Source: Carnobacterium mobile DSM 4848 (GTDB lineage: Bacteria; Bacillota; Bacilli; Lactobacillales; Carnobacteriaceae). Taken from it: DNA of 64,000 nt. Both the position numbers and the translations under genes were made by a program. Location: assembly GCF_000744825.1 (NCBI RefSeq), contig NZ_JQMR01000001.1, forward strand, positions 1,659,501 to 1,723,500, read 5' to 3'. The notes beneath the pieces were generated by a model. That model did not search any database and had not been told where the DNA came from. It saw only the letters and a program-made list of their open reading frames with translations. Every line of letters begins with the position of its first letter. Positions within the stretch are counted from its first letter, which is position 1. Below are positions 1-8,694 of this stretch, one piece after another.

Positions 1-638
1 TGTTTAATCGTTTCAACTTCATGTTGTAAACCTTCTTCGTTGTTTACATCTGAATAAACGGTATCTAGCGCTGCAATTCCTGCATTACGGGCTGAGTGTA
101 AAATCATGCTTCTAGCAAAAAGTAATTCTTGCCCTTCTGGTGATCTTTTCGTATGCATATTGGTAACATAATCTTCTGCGCCTAAAGCGATTCCGATCAA
201 TCGGTCACTTGCTTTAGCGATTTCTACAGCGTTCAATACACCTTCTGCACTTTCGATTGCTGCCATCATTTTAGTTGATCCTATTTCCCTGCCGGATTGT
301 TTTTCTACTTCTTCGATCACCGCTTCGACATCAAGAATATCTTGTGCCGTTTCTGTCTTAGGCAAGCGGATCACATCAATACCTGCGCGCACCATAGCTT
401 GTATATCATCATGTCCGCCTGCATCTAATCCATTGATGCGAACGACCGTTTCTGTCTTGCCATAATCAATCGTTTTTACAGCCTGATAAACAAGAAAACG
501 AGAAGTATCTTTCTCTTTCAAAGAGATCGAGTCTTCCAGATCAAACATGATTGAATCTGCCCCATAAATATTAGCGTCTCTTAACATTCCAGCATTACTT
601 GCCGGTACAAACATCATCGTTCTTCTTAAACGTTCCAT
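1..638 (-). CDS. citE: Citrate lyase beta subunit, partial (C-terminus outside window)
   Basis: About 212 N-terminal codons are present and the gene runs off the left edge. CitE is the citryl-ACP lyase subunit that cleaves citryl-S-ACP to oxaloacetate and acetyl-S-ACP in the cytoplasmic citrate lyase complex. The translation starts MERLRRTMMFVPASN and contains the family motifs DSIMFDLEDSI, VIRLPKTET and MAAIESAEG, which include acidic Mg-binding positions. The ATG at 638 lies inside the end of citD, giving a 13-bp overlap that suggests translational coupling. The usual partner citF probably follows beyond the window. Confidence 0.95.
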   Translation of the reverse strand, partial: MERLRRTMMFVPASNAGMLRDANIYGADSIMFDLEDSISLKEKDTSRFLVYQAVKTIDYGKTETVVRINGLDAGGHDDIQAMVRAGIDVIRLPKTETAQDILDVEAVIEEVEKQSGREIGSTKMMAAIESAEGVLNAVEIAKASDRLIGIALGAEDYVTNMHTKRSPEGQELLFARSMILHSARNAGIAALDTVYSDVNNEEGLQHEVETIK

Positions 639-946
639 TCTTCAATCGCCTCCCAGTCAATCGATTTTGTCGTTTCAGCTGCACGGTGAACAACTGCAAT
701 TGTTCTGGCTTTAATCGTACAGTCAAGGGCGCCTTTATCTTCAACAACTAATTTAGCATCTTGGATTCCTAGGTTTTTTAATGTTTCTTCAATCACTTCG
801 CGTATTCTTCTGCCGTATTGTTTTGCGACTGAACTGTTTAATTCAACCTCAATCCCTTTGTTTGGATTTTGGTCAATAATAATCTGTATATCAGAAGACT
901 CTACTGTGCCCGCGATAGCTTGTTTTTTTATCATAAATTTATCCAA
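626..946 (-). CDS. citD: Citrate lyase acyl carrier protein (gamma subunit)
   Basis: This 106-residue protein carries the prosthetic group of citrate lyase. The motif AGTVESSD near residues 12-19 contains the serine that receives phosphoribosyl-dephospho-CoA in the family. The start is probably the TTG at 946: an AGGAG sequence, which overlaps the citC stop, sits about 8 nt upstream. The in-frame ATG four codons later is about 20 nt from the same site. It lies between citC and citE with almost no spacing, so the three are one transcript. Confidence 0.93.
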   Translation of the reverse strand: MDKFMIKKQAIAGTVESSDIQIIIDQNPNKGIEVELNSSVAKQYGRRIREVIEETLKNLGIQDAKLVVEDKGALDCTIKARTIAVVHRAAETTKSIDWEAIEEWNV

Positions 947-952
947 TTCTTA

Positions 953-1981
953 TCACTCCTTATTTTTCAATTTTAGTTGTACTTCTTTTCCCTTTTGAGA
1001 ATTTAAGTAATCAAAAGTTGTTTGAGGAACGAGCGCCTTTAACTCATTCAGCTTATTTTCTGCGAATAAAGTCCGAACGCGTGAAGCGCTGATCACTTCC
1101 TCGGATGTTGCTTTACGCGGAAGAATAATTAATTGAATGGTGTCATCAAACACTTCAGCCATAGCTTCGTTATAGATATTTGTTGCTTCAGAATAAGGTT
1201 CTTCTCCTACGTAACGAAAACGAATGTTTAATGTTGGCGCGATTGCCTCTCTAAAAATAGTTGCATCTAATTTTGCTTGAATCCGTGTAACATCACTATT
1301 TTCTTTTAAAAAGTAAGAAGGAAAAGTAGCAGATGATACCAAATAACTTTTCGTATCATGGATAGAAATATTCTTTAAATACTTTCCACCTTCTTTAACA
1401 AGTTTTTTTCGATCTGCTGCTGGAAAAACAGATGCATCCTCGGAAAGAACAAACAAATGAACCCAATCGTTTTCCTTAGCTGCAGTTTCAACCAGATACT
1501 GATGACCTTTGGTAAAAGGATTTGCATTCATGACAATACCAGCTATGCGTTCACCTTCTACGGCTTCCTGCGACAAAGCTTGAAGATACGATTCAAAACC
1601 AAAAGCTGCTTTTTCCATAAAGACCAATTCCTCTTCTACACGCGAGATTTCTTTAAACCCCAAGTGTTGAAAAGCCGCTTTTGAAGCTGGTTTCGTGTAG
1701 ACATAGCACGCAGTTTCTCCATCTTCAAAAACCTTATTCATTAAATGAGAAACCAGCTGGTTAATCGCTCCGCCTCCTGTGTAGTCTTTACAAACTGCAA
1801 AACATTTCAAGACATTATCTGCAATAGAACCTGTTCCAATTAATTTTTCTCCATCAAAAAGACCAACTGTATAGTCAACATTTTCTTCTGTCTGTATTCC
1901 TGCTTGATGAAGCAATTTTTCCCATTTCTGATGGTCTGTTTTACTTTTCTTTACCCATAAGCGTTTTATTTGAAAGTCCAT
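953..1981 (-). CDS. citC: [Citrate (pro-3S)-lyase] ligase
   Basis: CitC (342 aa) acetylates the thiol of the citrate lyase prosthetic group using ATP, which activates the complex. The N-terminal third resembles a GNAT acetyltransferase fold. The second part is a nucleotidyltransferase domain with the signature GIVMNANPFTKGHQYLVE near residue 148, where the family expects an HxGH-like site; here the pattern ends in KGH. An AAGGGG ribosome binding site precedes the ATG. It is separated from citG by a hairpin and a possible promoter, so it may head its own transcript. Confidence 0.94.
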   Translation of the reverse strand: MDFQIKRLWVKKSKTDHQKWEKLLHQAGIQTEENVDYTVGLFDGEKLIGTGSIADNVLKCFAVCKDYTGGGAINQLVSHLMNKVFEDGETACYVYTKPASKAAFQHLGFKEISRVEEELVFMEKAAFGFESYLQALSQEAVEGERIAGIVMNANPFTKGHQYLVETAAKENDWVHLFVLSEDASVFPAADRKKLVKEGGKYLKNISIHDTKSYLVSSATFPSYFLKENSDVTRIQAKLDATIFREAIAPTLNIRFRYVGEEPYSEATNIYNEAMAEVFDDTIQLIILPRKATSEEVISASRVRTLFAENKLNELKALVPQTTFDYLNSQKGKEVQLKLKNKE

Positions 1982-2039
1982 TTTTCCCCTTCTTTACTGA
2001 TTCACTTTGCATTCTTAGATTAAAGTCCTTGTGTCTTAA

Positions 2040-2045
2040 ATTATA
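2040..2045 (-). promoter_or_regulatory. Possible -10 box of citCDE
   Basis: The minus strand reads TATAAT about 59 bp upstream of the citC start. No good -35 hexamer is visible 17 bp further up. The surrounding bases (ATTATACGCTTACA on the plus strand) weakly resemble a CcpA cre site but miss several consensus positions. Confidence 0.35.
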
Positions 2046-2107
2046 CGCTTACACTTTTTGGAGGCAGGAAAAAGACAGCAAAAAAACAAAAAGAACAGCT
2101 TAAAAAC

Positions 2108-2140
2108 AAAAAAAGAACAACTATGATGTTGGTCTTTTTT
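2108..2140 (-). terminator. Hairpin between citG and citC
   Basis: Arms AAAAAAGAACAAC and GTTGGTCTTTTTT pair with one mismatch around a 6-nt loop and are flanked by T runs on either strand. It sits just after the citG stop and may be a leaky terminator. Confidence 0.55.
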
Positions 2141-2146
2141 CGCTTT

Positions 2147-3049
2147 CTAAAAAATATTTTCTAATTTCCCTAAAAAAATGACGATGATCAATAAATCTGC
2201 ACTGCCACCTGGGCTTAAATTCTTTTTCATAAACAATTGGTTTAGCTGTTCAATTTTAAAAAGCGTTGTTGACGTAAATCGCTGCTCCTCTTGTAATAGT
2301 TTCTTCGCTTCCTCTTGAACAAACAATAAAGCATCTATGCCGCCACGATGTACAAGATTTGAATCTTCAACAAATGTCATCAAATAAAATAAAATTTCTA
2401 ATAGCTGCAAATGAAAGGCTTGGTTCTTATCTTGTTTTTCTATCATTGGTAAAATTTTCTGTTGAAGAATAGGGTATCCCGCTTCAGCTTCTCCTCTAAT
2501 TCCTGTAAATCCGTATTCTAAATAGAGTTTTTCTCCGTGCGTTAACTGTTCTTTTAAATGAAGATTTTTAAAGTCATTGGAAACCAATCCAGATGTCATT
2601 TCTTTGATATACAAAAAAATTGCTTCTCTTTCTTCTGTTTCAATGATTGGAAAGCTTTTTTCTTTTGTGAGCTGAGGTTGAAGAATTTTTCCAGCTGCTG
2701 CCAGAAAAATACCTAATGAAAAAATAATACCTTTATGTGTATTGATCCCTTTTGTCTCTTTGAACATAGCTTTTTCCGCATCTATTCCTATTGGTCGAAT
2801 GGCTTGAAAAAGTTTTTTTGCCTCTCCTTTCCAATTTATTCCCATTAAAGCAAATTCATAAAATCCCTCCATTAAGCCTGTTGAACTATTTAAGAAAGTG
2901 TAAATGTTCATGTCCTCATGAGAACCGCTATTTTGGGCATCAACCAATCCAGGTTTTGGAAACAAGACGGCTTCGTACAGAACAGCTTGCTGAGCATAGA
3001 TCGCTAGTTGTCTAGCCCACTTTTGTGCTTTTTCTTTTCTATTTTCCAT
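2147..3049 (-). CDS. citG: Triphosphoribosyl-dephospho-CoA synthase
   Basis: This 300-residue protein makes 2'-(5''-triphosphoribosyl)-3'-dephospho-CoA from ATP and dephospho-CoA, the precursor of the citrate lyase prosthetic group carried by CitD. Family features visible are EAVLFPKPGLVD near residue 26, INTHKGIIFSLG near residue 102 and the C-terminal LSPGGSADLL. It overlaps the upstream regulator by 11 bp and shows only a weak ribosome binding site, so translation is probably coupled. CitX, which transfers the group, is not in the window. Confidence 0.93.
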   Translation of the reverse strand: MENRKEKAQKWARQLAIYAQQAVLYEAVLFPKPGLVDAQNSGSHEDMNIYTFLNSSTGLMEGFYEFALMGINWKGEAKKLFQAIRPIGIDAEKAMFKETKGINTHKGIIFSLGIFLAAAGKILQPQLTKEKSFPIIETEEREAIFLYIKEMTSGLVSNDFKNLHLKEQLTHGEKLYLEYGFTGIRGEAEAGYPILQQKILPMIEKQDKNQAFHLQLLEILFYLMTFVEDSNLVHRGGIDALLFVQEEAKKLLQEEQRFTSTTLFKIEQLNQLFMKKNLSPGGSADLLIIVIFLGKLENIF

Positions 3050-3740
3050 TTTGTTGTTTTTCCATTTCTGCTAAAATAAATTTTTCTGAATAACTTAAGT
3101 GTTCATTGATAATCAATTTTATTTGCTCCTCATCTTTATTATACATACCACGATAAATCATCCAATGTTCATTTAATGCTTTTTTTCTTCTTCCTTCTTC
3201 TGTAAGTGAGATATCTCTAAACCGCATCAAGTACTCCCGCAACTTAGTAACAATTGAAGTAAGACGTGGCATATCGCTAAACTGATAAATTTTTTCATTA
3301 AAAATAGAAAATAACCGAATGACTTCCTCAACATCTTGGTTTTTTTTATTTACTTCTTCCGTCTTCACTAATAATTGTTTTAATTCATCAAATTGTTCTT
3401 TGGTCATTCTAGTCATTGCATTGATGGTGGCAACTACATCTAAAGCTTGACGAATTTGATAGATTTCTTTTGCATCTTCAATAGTTATTCTTTTAACAAT
3501 TGTTCCAAATTTAGGAATGTATTCAACTAAACCTTCTTTTTCCAGCCGGTGTAAAGCTTCACGAATAGGTGTACGACTGATATTCATACGCTCTGCAAAT
3601 TCTTTTTCTTTTATTCTTTGACCTACAGGGATACGTCCAGTAATAATAGCTTTTCTAATACCATCAAATACAATTTCATTTAACGGTTTAAACTGTGAAA
3701 TATCCGTAAAATTAATAATTTCTCTTATGTAATCTTCCAC
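3039..3740 (-). CDS. GntR-family (FCD) regulator of citrate genes
   Basis: A 233-residue transcription factor with an N-terminal winged helix (about residues 18-85, including ISRTPIREALHRLEKEGLV) and a helical FCD-type ligand domain. Its fusion by overlap to citG and its place upstream of citCDE suggest a citrate-responsive role like CitO of Enterococcus faecalis. The start is GTG, preceded by a strong GAGGAGG. A perfect palindrome lies in its own upstream region, consistent with autoregulation. The ligand is inferred from context. Confidence 0.85.
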   Translation of the reverse strand: MEDYIREIINFTDISQFKPLNEIVFDGIRKAIITGRIPVGQRIKEKEFAERMNISRTPIREALHRLEKEGLVEYIPKFGTIVKRITIEDAKEIYQIRQALDVVATINAMTRMTKEQFDELKQLLVKTEEVNKKNQDVEEVIRLFSIFNEKIYQFSDMPRLTSIVTKLREYLMRFRDISLTEEGRRKKALNEHWMIYRGMYNKDEEQIKLIINEHLSYSEKFILAEMEKQQNGK

Positions 3741-3773
3741 TTTTCTTCCTCCTCTTATATAAATGAATTCACT

Positions 3774-3794
3774 TTTTGTAAACCGTTTACAAAA
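3774..3794. promoter_or_regulatory. Perfect palindrome, candidate operator upstream of the citrate regulator
   Basis: Arms TTTTGTAAAC and GTTTACAAAA are exact complements separated by a single C. The site begins 33 bp before the GntR-family gene. It is one base too long in the centre for a standard cre site (TGTAAACCGTTTACA), so an operator for the GntR protein is the preferred reading. Confidence 0.55.
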
Positions 3795-3890
3795 CTTCTC
3801 TTTGTTATTATCTTAACATAAGAAAGAGAAATTGAAGGAATTTTTTTCAGTTAACAGGCTTACAAAATATTTCATCACTTACTAAAATAG

Positions 3891-4084
3891 ATCAACAAAA
3901 CCAATGAACCTGTCTATGTTTTAGGCAAAGAGGAAGAAAGTGAAGCAGATATGGTCAATAAAAAAGAATGGAAGGCTATACAAAAACCTAGTACCTTTAA
4001 TCTTCTGGAATATCTGGTGTGATTCATCAGTGTGAGCAAGAAAACGAGTTTTTTCATTGGAGGATGTCGATGGGTACTCTCTAA
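3891..4084 (+). pseudogene. Unidentified coding remnant
   Basis: From 3891 the plus strand reads open as INKTNEPVYVLGKEEESEAD and on to a TGA at 4020. A neighbouring frame continues as SGVIHQCEQENEFFHWRM and stops at 4082. The change of frame near 4000-4015, the protein-like composition and the lack of a start or ribosome binding site suggest a decayed gene tail. I do not recognise the family. The remaining intergenic sequence around it shows no gene. Confidence 0.3.
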
Positions 4085-4199
4085 AGTTAGCAAAATCAGC
4101 TATAAAAGAGAATCCATTCCAAAAATCGACATCAAGTTATTTATTCTGTCGATAATAATATAAAGACTATTATTATTTAGTTTACTTGGACGCATTATG

Positions 4200-4246
4200 A
4201 AAGATAGGAAACCATTTTGAAAAAATAGTAGTCTCCTATCTTTTTT
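4200..4246 (+). terminator. Rho-independent terminator
   Basis: Arms AAAGATAGGA and TCCTATCTTT are perfect complements and are followed by a T run on the plus strand. It lies downstream of the coding remnant at 3891-4084, which supports a lost plus-strand gene there. Confidence 0.65.
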
Positions 4247-4383
4247 ATTATTATCATTAAGGCGAGTAAATCTCTTTTAACTGCCTTATCATTTTTAAAT
4301 CTCTATTGATAAGATAAGCAAGTTCAATTAAGCGTAAGCTATTCCTCGTGATAAAGATATTGTTAGAAGGAGGGAATCCTTTC

Positions 4384-5517
4384 TTACTGTCCTATCTTAA
4401 TGACTGCAGCGATATTCTTTGCTGTATTTCTTATATTTTTATATCCAACTTCTAGAGCAGTCTCCAAAGAAGTGATTTCAGAAAGAATGCTGAACACTGC
4501 CGTTATGCCATGTTCATAAACTGCTTGATAATTGCCTGATAAACGTCCAGCAACTGCGATAACAGGAATTTGATATTTTTGGGCAATTTTAGCTACGCAA
4601 ATGGGCGTTTTCCCATAAATAGTTTGGTGATTGATTCCGCCTTCGCCCGTAATCACTAAATCAGCCTCACAAATTTTATTTTCTAAACCGACTAATTCGC
4701 TAACCAATACGCCGCCATTTTGCAGCTTAGCTGCTAAAACGGCCAACAATGCACCGCCTAATCCGCCAGCTGCTCCTGCTCCAGCAATAAATTCAATGTC
4801 TTGTTTCAAATCTTGACGCACCACACTAGCAAAATGTGCTAAGTTTTGATCCAATTGTTCTACTTGTTCCGCTGTTCCACCTTTTTGAAAACCATAAATA
4901 TAAGAAGCACCTTTAGGTCCGGTCAAGGGATTATCCACATCACAAGCTACTTTGATTTCGACTTCTTTTAATTTGGGGTTTAATTCGGAAAGGTCGATGG
5001 AAACTAAATCAGCTAAGCCGATTCCGCCAAGGACGATTTGCTGCCCCTCTTTGTCCAATAGTTTGCCGCCTAAGCATTGAATCATTCCAGCGCCTCCATC
5101 ATTGGTTGCACTGCCTCCGATCCCAATCAAAATTTCTTCAACTCCTTTGCTTAAAGCAGCTTGAATCAATTCGCCGGTTCCCCACGTAGATGTCACTAAA
5201 GGATTGCGCTCTAAAGGATCCACTAAGTGCAGTCCTGAAGCTGCTGCCATCTCAATAATGGCTACTTTCCCATCTCCTGAAATCCCATAAAAAGCTTCTG
5301 CTGGTTCGCCTAGTGGTCCATGAACAGTGAGTGTTTCTATCTTTCCTTTTGTTGCATCTACTAAAGATTGAACTGTTCCTTCTCCACCATCAGCCATCGG
5401 GACTTTTACATATTCTGCATCTGGAAAAACTTGCTTAAAGCCTTCCTCAATAGCATTTGCTGCTTCTAATGCAGTTAAACTTTCTTTAAATGAATCTGGT
5501 GCGATAATAATTTTCAT
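4384..5517 (-). CDS. Glycerate kinase (GarK/GlxK family)
   Basis: This 377-residue enzyme phosphorylates glycerate and feeds lower glycolysis. It begins MKIIIAPDSFKESLTA, the characteristic N-terminus of the family, and has the glycine-rich segments GIGGSATNDGGAGM near residue 134 and ITGEGGINHQTIYGKTP near residue 290 that form the active site. The ATG is preceded by GGAGGG. It lies 91 bp after the permease gene on the same strand and presumably shares its transcript. Whether the product is 2- or 3-phosphoglycerate cannot be told from sequence alone. Confidence 0.95.
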   Translation of the reverse strand: MKIIIAPDSFKESLTALEAANAIEEGFKQVFPDAEYVKVPMADGGEGTVQSLVDATKGKIETLTVHGPLGEPAEAFYGISGDGKVAIIEMAAASGLHLVDPLERNPLVTSTWGTGELIQAALSKGVEEILIGIGGSATNDGGAGMIQCLGGKLLDKEGQQIVLGGIGLADLVSIDLSELNPKLKEVEIKVACDVDNPLTGPKGASYIYGFQKGGTAEQVEQLDQNLAHFASVVRQDLKQDIEFIAGAGAAGGLGGALLAVLAAKLQNGGVLVSELVGLENKICEADLVITGEGGINHQTIYGKTPICVAKIAQKYQIPVIAVAGRLSGNYQAVYEHGITAVFSILSEITSLETALEVGYKNIRNTAKNIAAVIKIGQ

Positions 5518-5608
5518 TTGGACACACTCCCTCCTTTATCTTTCTCCAAATAAATTTTGGTTAAAATAGAATACTGTATTTTAAGTATTAATGTTCTTTT
5601 TTTATTTG

Positions 5609-6874
5609 TTAACTAAACAAGTTGAATACCCCAAAGATAAGTGTAGAAACCACAGTGATAATCAGCCCTATAAGAGATTCATAGGGAATTAATTTTAATC
5701 TTTCTCTAAAGTCCATCGTAACACTTCCTGCAGTTGCATGGAAAAAACTTCCATGTGGCAAATGATCCAATACAGTAGCTCCTGCATGAACCATGGCCGC
5801 TCCTCCGATATTACTAATACCAGCTTTTAACAATGTTTGACTAAAGACACTACTTGCTACCGCAGCTCCTGAGGTAGTAGAGGCTGTGGCAGCTGACATA
5901 AATATTCCCGAAATGGGAGCTAACATGTAGGCAGGCAAACCCATTGTTTGAATTCCACTTACCAAAACATCTCCTAGCGTCGAATTACTAATTATCCCAG
6001 CCAATGTTCCAGTTCCTAACAACAGTACAGCTACTCCAGACATTTTATTTAATCCCGAAATAGTATAAGCGGTCACTGATGAAAATTTTCCCATAACAAT
6101 TATTCCGACTATTCCTCCCAAAGGTAATGCAATCATTGGGTCAACTGCGATTCCAGCAATTGGCCTTAATGATAATAAAATGATCGCTACTAAAGGAGCT
6201 ACAATTGCTTTTCCAAATGAAGGTACAGAATGTTCTTCTTCAGATAATTCTGTTTCAGAAATAGGACTTCCTTTCAACATTAAGCGTTTCGCAATAAAGT
6301 ATGTGGCAAATACTGCGAAAATAGCTGGAATGACTCCAGCTAACATAACATTAGTTAAAGGGACATTAAAAGCCTCAGAGACTGCTATTGTATTTGGATT
6401 TGGCGAAATAATGTTACCGGCTTTGCCTCCACCGATCATCGCTAACAAAATAGCAGTTCTTGACATATTTGTTTTAAATGCTATTGCCATTGCAATAGGA
6501 GCAACAGTAATGACTGCTATATCAATAAAAACACCCACTGCCGTAAGCAGCATGGTTGCTAGCGCTAAGGCAAACAAAGCTTTTGAATGGCCTAATTTTT
6601 TTATGATTGTTTGAGCAATAGATGAAGCTGCGCCTGATTCTATTAGTATGCCTGCTAGCACACCCGCAGACAATATCCGTAGAACTGCAGTAACGATTCC
6701 TTGCGCTCCTTCATTCATCAAGCTAACAGTTTCTGTTAAAGAAGCACCACCTAATAATCCCCCAATCAAAGCTCCGCTAAACAATGCATAAACAGGGGGG
6801 ATTTTTTTGAAAATTAAAAAAATAGCCAATACTAAGCCTATTACTGCTCCTAAAGCACTTACTTGCACATCCAT
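5609..6874 (-). CDS. GntP-family permease, probable glycerate or organic acid importer
   Basis: A 421-residue membrane protein with about a dozen hydrophobic segments and GntP-family character (GAVIGLVLAIFLIFKKIPPV at the N-terminus, GAAMVHAGATVLDHLPHGSFFH near the C-terminus). The family imports gluconate and related acids with protons. Adjacent glycerate kinase makes glycerate the likely substrate. A strong AGGAGG precedes the ATG. An operator-like region lies 23-48 bp upstream of the start. Confidence 0.9.
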   Translation of the reverse strand: MDVQVSALGAVIGLVLAIFLIFKKIPPVYALFSGALIGGLLGGASLTETVSLMNEGAQGIVTAVLRILSAGVLAGILIESGAASSIAQTIIKKLGHSKALFALALATMLLTAVGVFIDIAVITVAPIAMAIAFKTNMSRTAILLAMIGGGKAGNIISPNPNTIAVSEAFNVPLTNVMLAGVIPAIFAVFATYFIAKRLMLKGSPISETELSEEEHSVPSFGKAIVAPLVAIILLSLRPIAGIAVDPMIALPLGGIVGIIVMGKFSSVTAYTISGLNKMSGVAVLLLGTGTLAGIISNSTLGDVLVSGIQTMGLPAYMLAPISGIFMSAATASTTSGAAVASSVFSQTLLKAGISNIGGAAMVHAGATVLDHLPHGSFFHATAGSVTMDFRERLKLIPYESLIGLIITVVSTLIFGVFNLFS

Positions 6875-6896
6875 TTACATTTCCTCCTAAAAGCTT

Positions 6897-6922
6897 ATTA
6901 CACGAATTGTAATCGTTTTACT
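6897..6922 (-). promoter_or_regulatory. Operator region of the glycerate permease gene
   Basis: On the minus strand the sequence AGTAAAACGATTACAAT (6906-6922) is identical to a site overlapping the dha promoter and includes a TACAAT -10-like hexamer. It resembles a cre site with two mismatches. It overlaps an inverted repeat, ATTACA and TGTAAT with a 5-nt spacer (6897-6913), that could bind the CdaR-type regulator. Confidence 0.5.
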
Positions 6923-6987
6923 TTTTAAAAGCATTGGCTAAACAAACAAAAATAAAACGTTTTCAACAAAGGTTATTGTGCAATCTG

Positions 6988-8130
6988 CTACTTATCTAAT
7001 TTATCAGCAATCAATGATAAATGTAATTCAAATAAATCCGAGTAAACATAAGGGTTTTTTCCTGTAATTTGATAGATTTTATTCACCCGGTATTGAATAG
7101 TATTGCGATGAACATACAATTCATCAGCTGTTTGACTACTATTTCCATTATTTTTTATATAGGAACTTAAGGTATTTTGTAATTCTAGAGTCCTATCCTT
7201 TAATATCAAATCCTCATAACACTTGAAAATAGGATTTTCTTTTATAACGGGAAGCATCTTTGATAATAATACATATAAAGAAACTTCTTGAAACTGAAAA
7301 ATCCTTTGTTTGATTTGTAGTTTTTCTCCAATAAACAGAGCATCTCTTGCTTCTTCATATGATTTCCACCATTCAGTATGGTGGTTATAAAAACCGCCCA
7401 TAGAAACGGATACTTTCATTTCTAATTTGTCTAACTTCGTTAACCAAATTTTCAAAACTTGCAACGTTTGTTTTCTATTCCATATTCCATTGATTTCATT
7501 GATTTTTTTCAAAATTACTATTTCTCCTGTGAAAAGCGTGGTATACAAATCATTCTCTTCAATTAATTCTTCAAGTACAGCTGTTAAACGATTTAGTAGT
7601 TTCAGTTCATCGGTATTCCCTTTAATCACAATTGCGACCCTTGGCTCATATAGATTTAAACGTAATATTTTGATTTTTTTATAAAACAAGGTATCATGCT
7701 TATGTTCTTTGGTTATTAATTGGGAAATAACCTCACGATTGATTCGTTCATCAAGCTGGAGTTCTTTCTCAAGAATCGATTGTTCAATGATCATTTCTGC
7801 TGACATTTTCACTAGTTCGCCATAACCTCTAATTTTCCCTACTTCCCCTGTAATGCCCACTACACCTACAATTTCATCACTTATTATAATGGGCAAATTG
7901 ATTCCTTCTTTTACACCGCCCCACAAAAGAGCATCTTCTGATTTTATCTCTATCGATTGTTTTTTATGTATAACTTCAATTGCTACCTCATGTCTCATTG
8001 ATATTCTTTTCTGATCTCCTGATCCTATGATTTTGCCTTCTTTGTCCATAACGTTTACGTTATATGGAAGTATTTGCATCGTGCGATTCACAATGTTTTG
8101 AGCGATTTCTGATGATAAAGCTGAATACAT
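6988..8130 (-). CDS. CdaR/PucR-type transcriptional regulator of glycerate uptake
   Basis: A 380-residue regulator. Residues 1-130 match the diacid-recognition domain (YNVNVMDKEGKIIGSGDQKRI, IIISDEIVGVVGITGEV). The middle is a degenerate GGDEF-like region, and the C-terminus holds the PucR-type helix-turn-helix (QTADELYVHRNTIQYRVNKI). Family members such as CdaR of E. coli activate genes for glycerate and glucarate use. Location just upstream of, and co-oriented with, the permease and kinase fits that. Effector identity is inferred. Confidence 0.9.
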   Translation of the reverse strand: MYSALSSEIAQNIVNRTMQILPYNVNVMDKEGKIIGSGDQKRISMRHEVAIEVIHKKQSIEIKSEDALLWGGVKEGINLPIIISDEIVGVVGITGEVGKIRGYGELVKMSAEMIIEQSILEKELQLDERINREVISQLITKEHKHDTLFYKKIKILRLNLYEPRVAIVIKGNTDELKLLNRLTAVLEELIEENDLYTTLFTGEIVILKKINEINGIWNRKQTLQVLKIWLTKLDKLEMKVSVSMGGFYNHHTEWWKSYEEARDALFIGEKLQIKQRIFQFQEVSLYVLLSKMLPVIKENPIFKCYEDLILKDRTLELQNTLSSYIKNNGNSSQTADELYVHRNTIQYRVNKIYQITGKNPYVYSDLFELHLSLIADKLDK

Positions 8131-8399
8131 ATTCCCACTCCTTCTTATTCTCCTTAGCTACTTCTATACTTTATTATATCACTCATGAAATCTGCAAAGG
8201 ATCGTGATTCTGACATTCTCGATGTTGCTAAGTAAAATAACTATAATACGTAATTTTTGGAGCAGAATAAGTTAAGACAACTGATTCCTATCTCACAACC
8301 TGTCTTTTATAAGAGTCAACCTGATCAATCATAACTTTATACAAATGTCTGGAGAAAATATTATAATCAGATAGATAACCATCATATATAAACAAGTCA

Positions 8400-8437
8400 A
8401 AGAAAGCGCGCTTCCAAAAAAGGAAGCGCGCTTTCTT
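8400..8437 (-). terminator. Strong hairpin terminator
   Basis: Two 16-bp arms (starting AAGAAAGCGCGC) pair perfectly around a 6-nt A loop. It ends the minus-strand unit 8502-9387 and isolates it from the regulator gene below. The rest of 8131-8501 shows no gene. Confidence 0.75.
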
Positions 8438-8501
8438 AGCATTCACATAGTAAATAAAAGATAGTTTGAATCCATCAAGAATCTCCGAAGCTAAAGTTCA
8501 T

Positions 8502-8684
8502 TCAATTACTCCAATTGCTTGGACTCCATAATTTCCCGTCCAATTCGCCTTCCATTTGACTAATGCGTTTGTATTGTTCTTTAATGAGACGAATAGTCGC
8601 TTTTAGCAGAGCTTTTTGTTTATAATCTTGGCTGTTGGCAACCATTGATTCAAGTTCCGACAATACCCATTCTTCTTTATCCAT
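8502..8684 (-). CDS. Small hypothetical protein
   Basis: A 60-residue, mostly helical, charged protein (MDKEEWVLSELESMVAN to KLWSPSNWSN). I do not recognise a family. The second of two close ATGs is chosen: AGGAG lies 7 nt before it but only 1 nt before the first. The ribosome binding site overlaps the stop codon of the upstream oxidoreductase, so the two are co-transcribed and probably coupled. Confidence 0.65.
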   Translation of the reverse strand: MDKEEWVLSELESMVANSQDYKQKALLKATIRLIKEQYKRISQMEGELDGKLWSPSNWSN

Positions 8685-8694
8685 TGTCATGCTC

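Noticed and set aside
1457-1684. Plus-strand ORF within citC
   Set aside because: Shadow of citC in another frame; no start signals. The same applies to the plus-strand ORFs within citG, garK, gntP, htrA and others.
2031-2050. cre site at the citC promoter
   Set aside because: At least three mismatches to the consensus at conserved positions; mentioned only as weak similarity.
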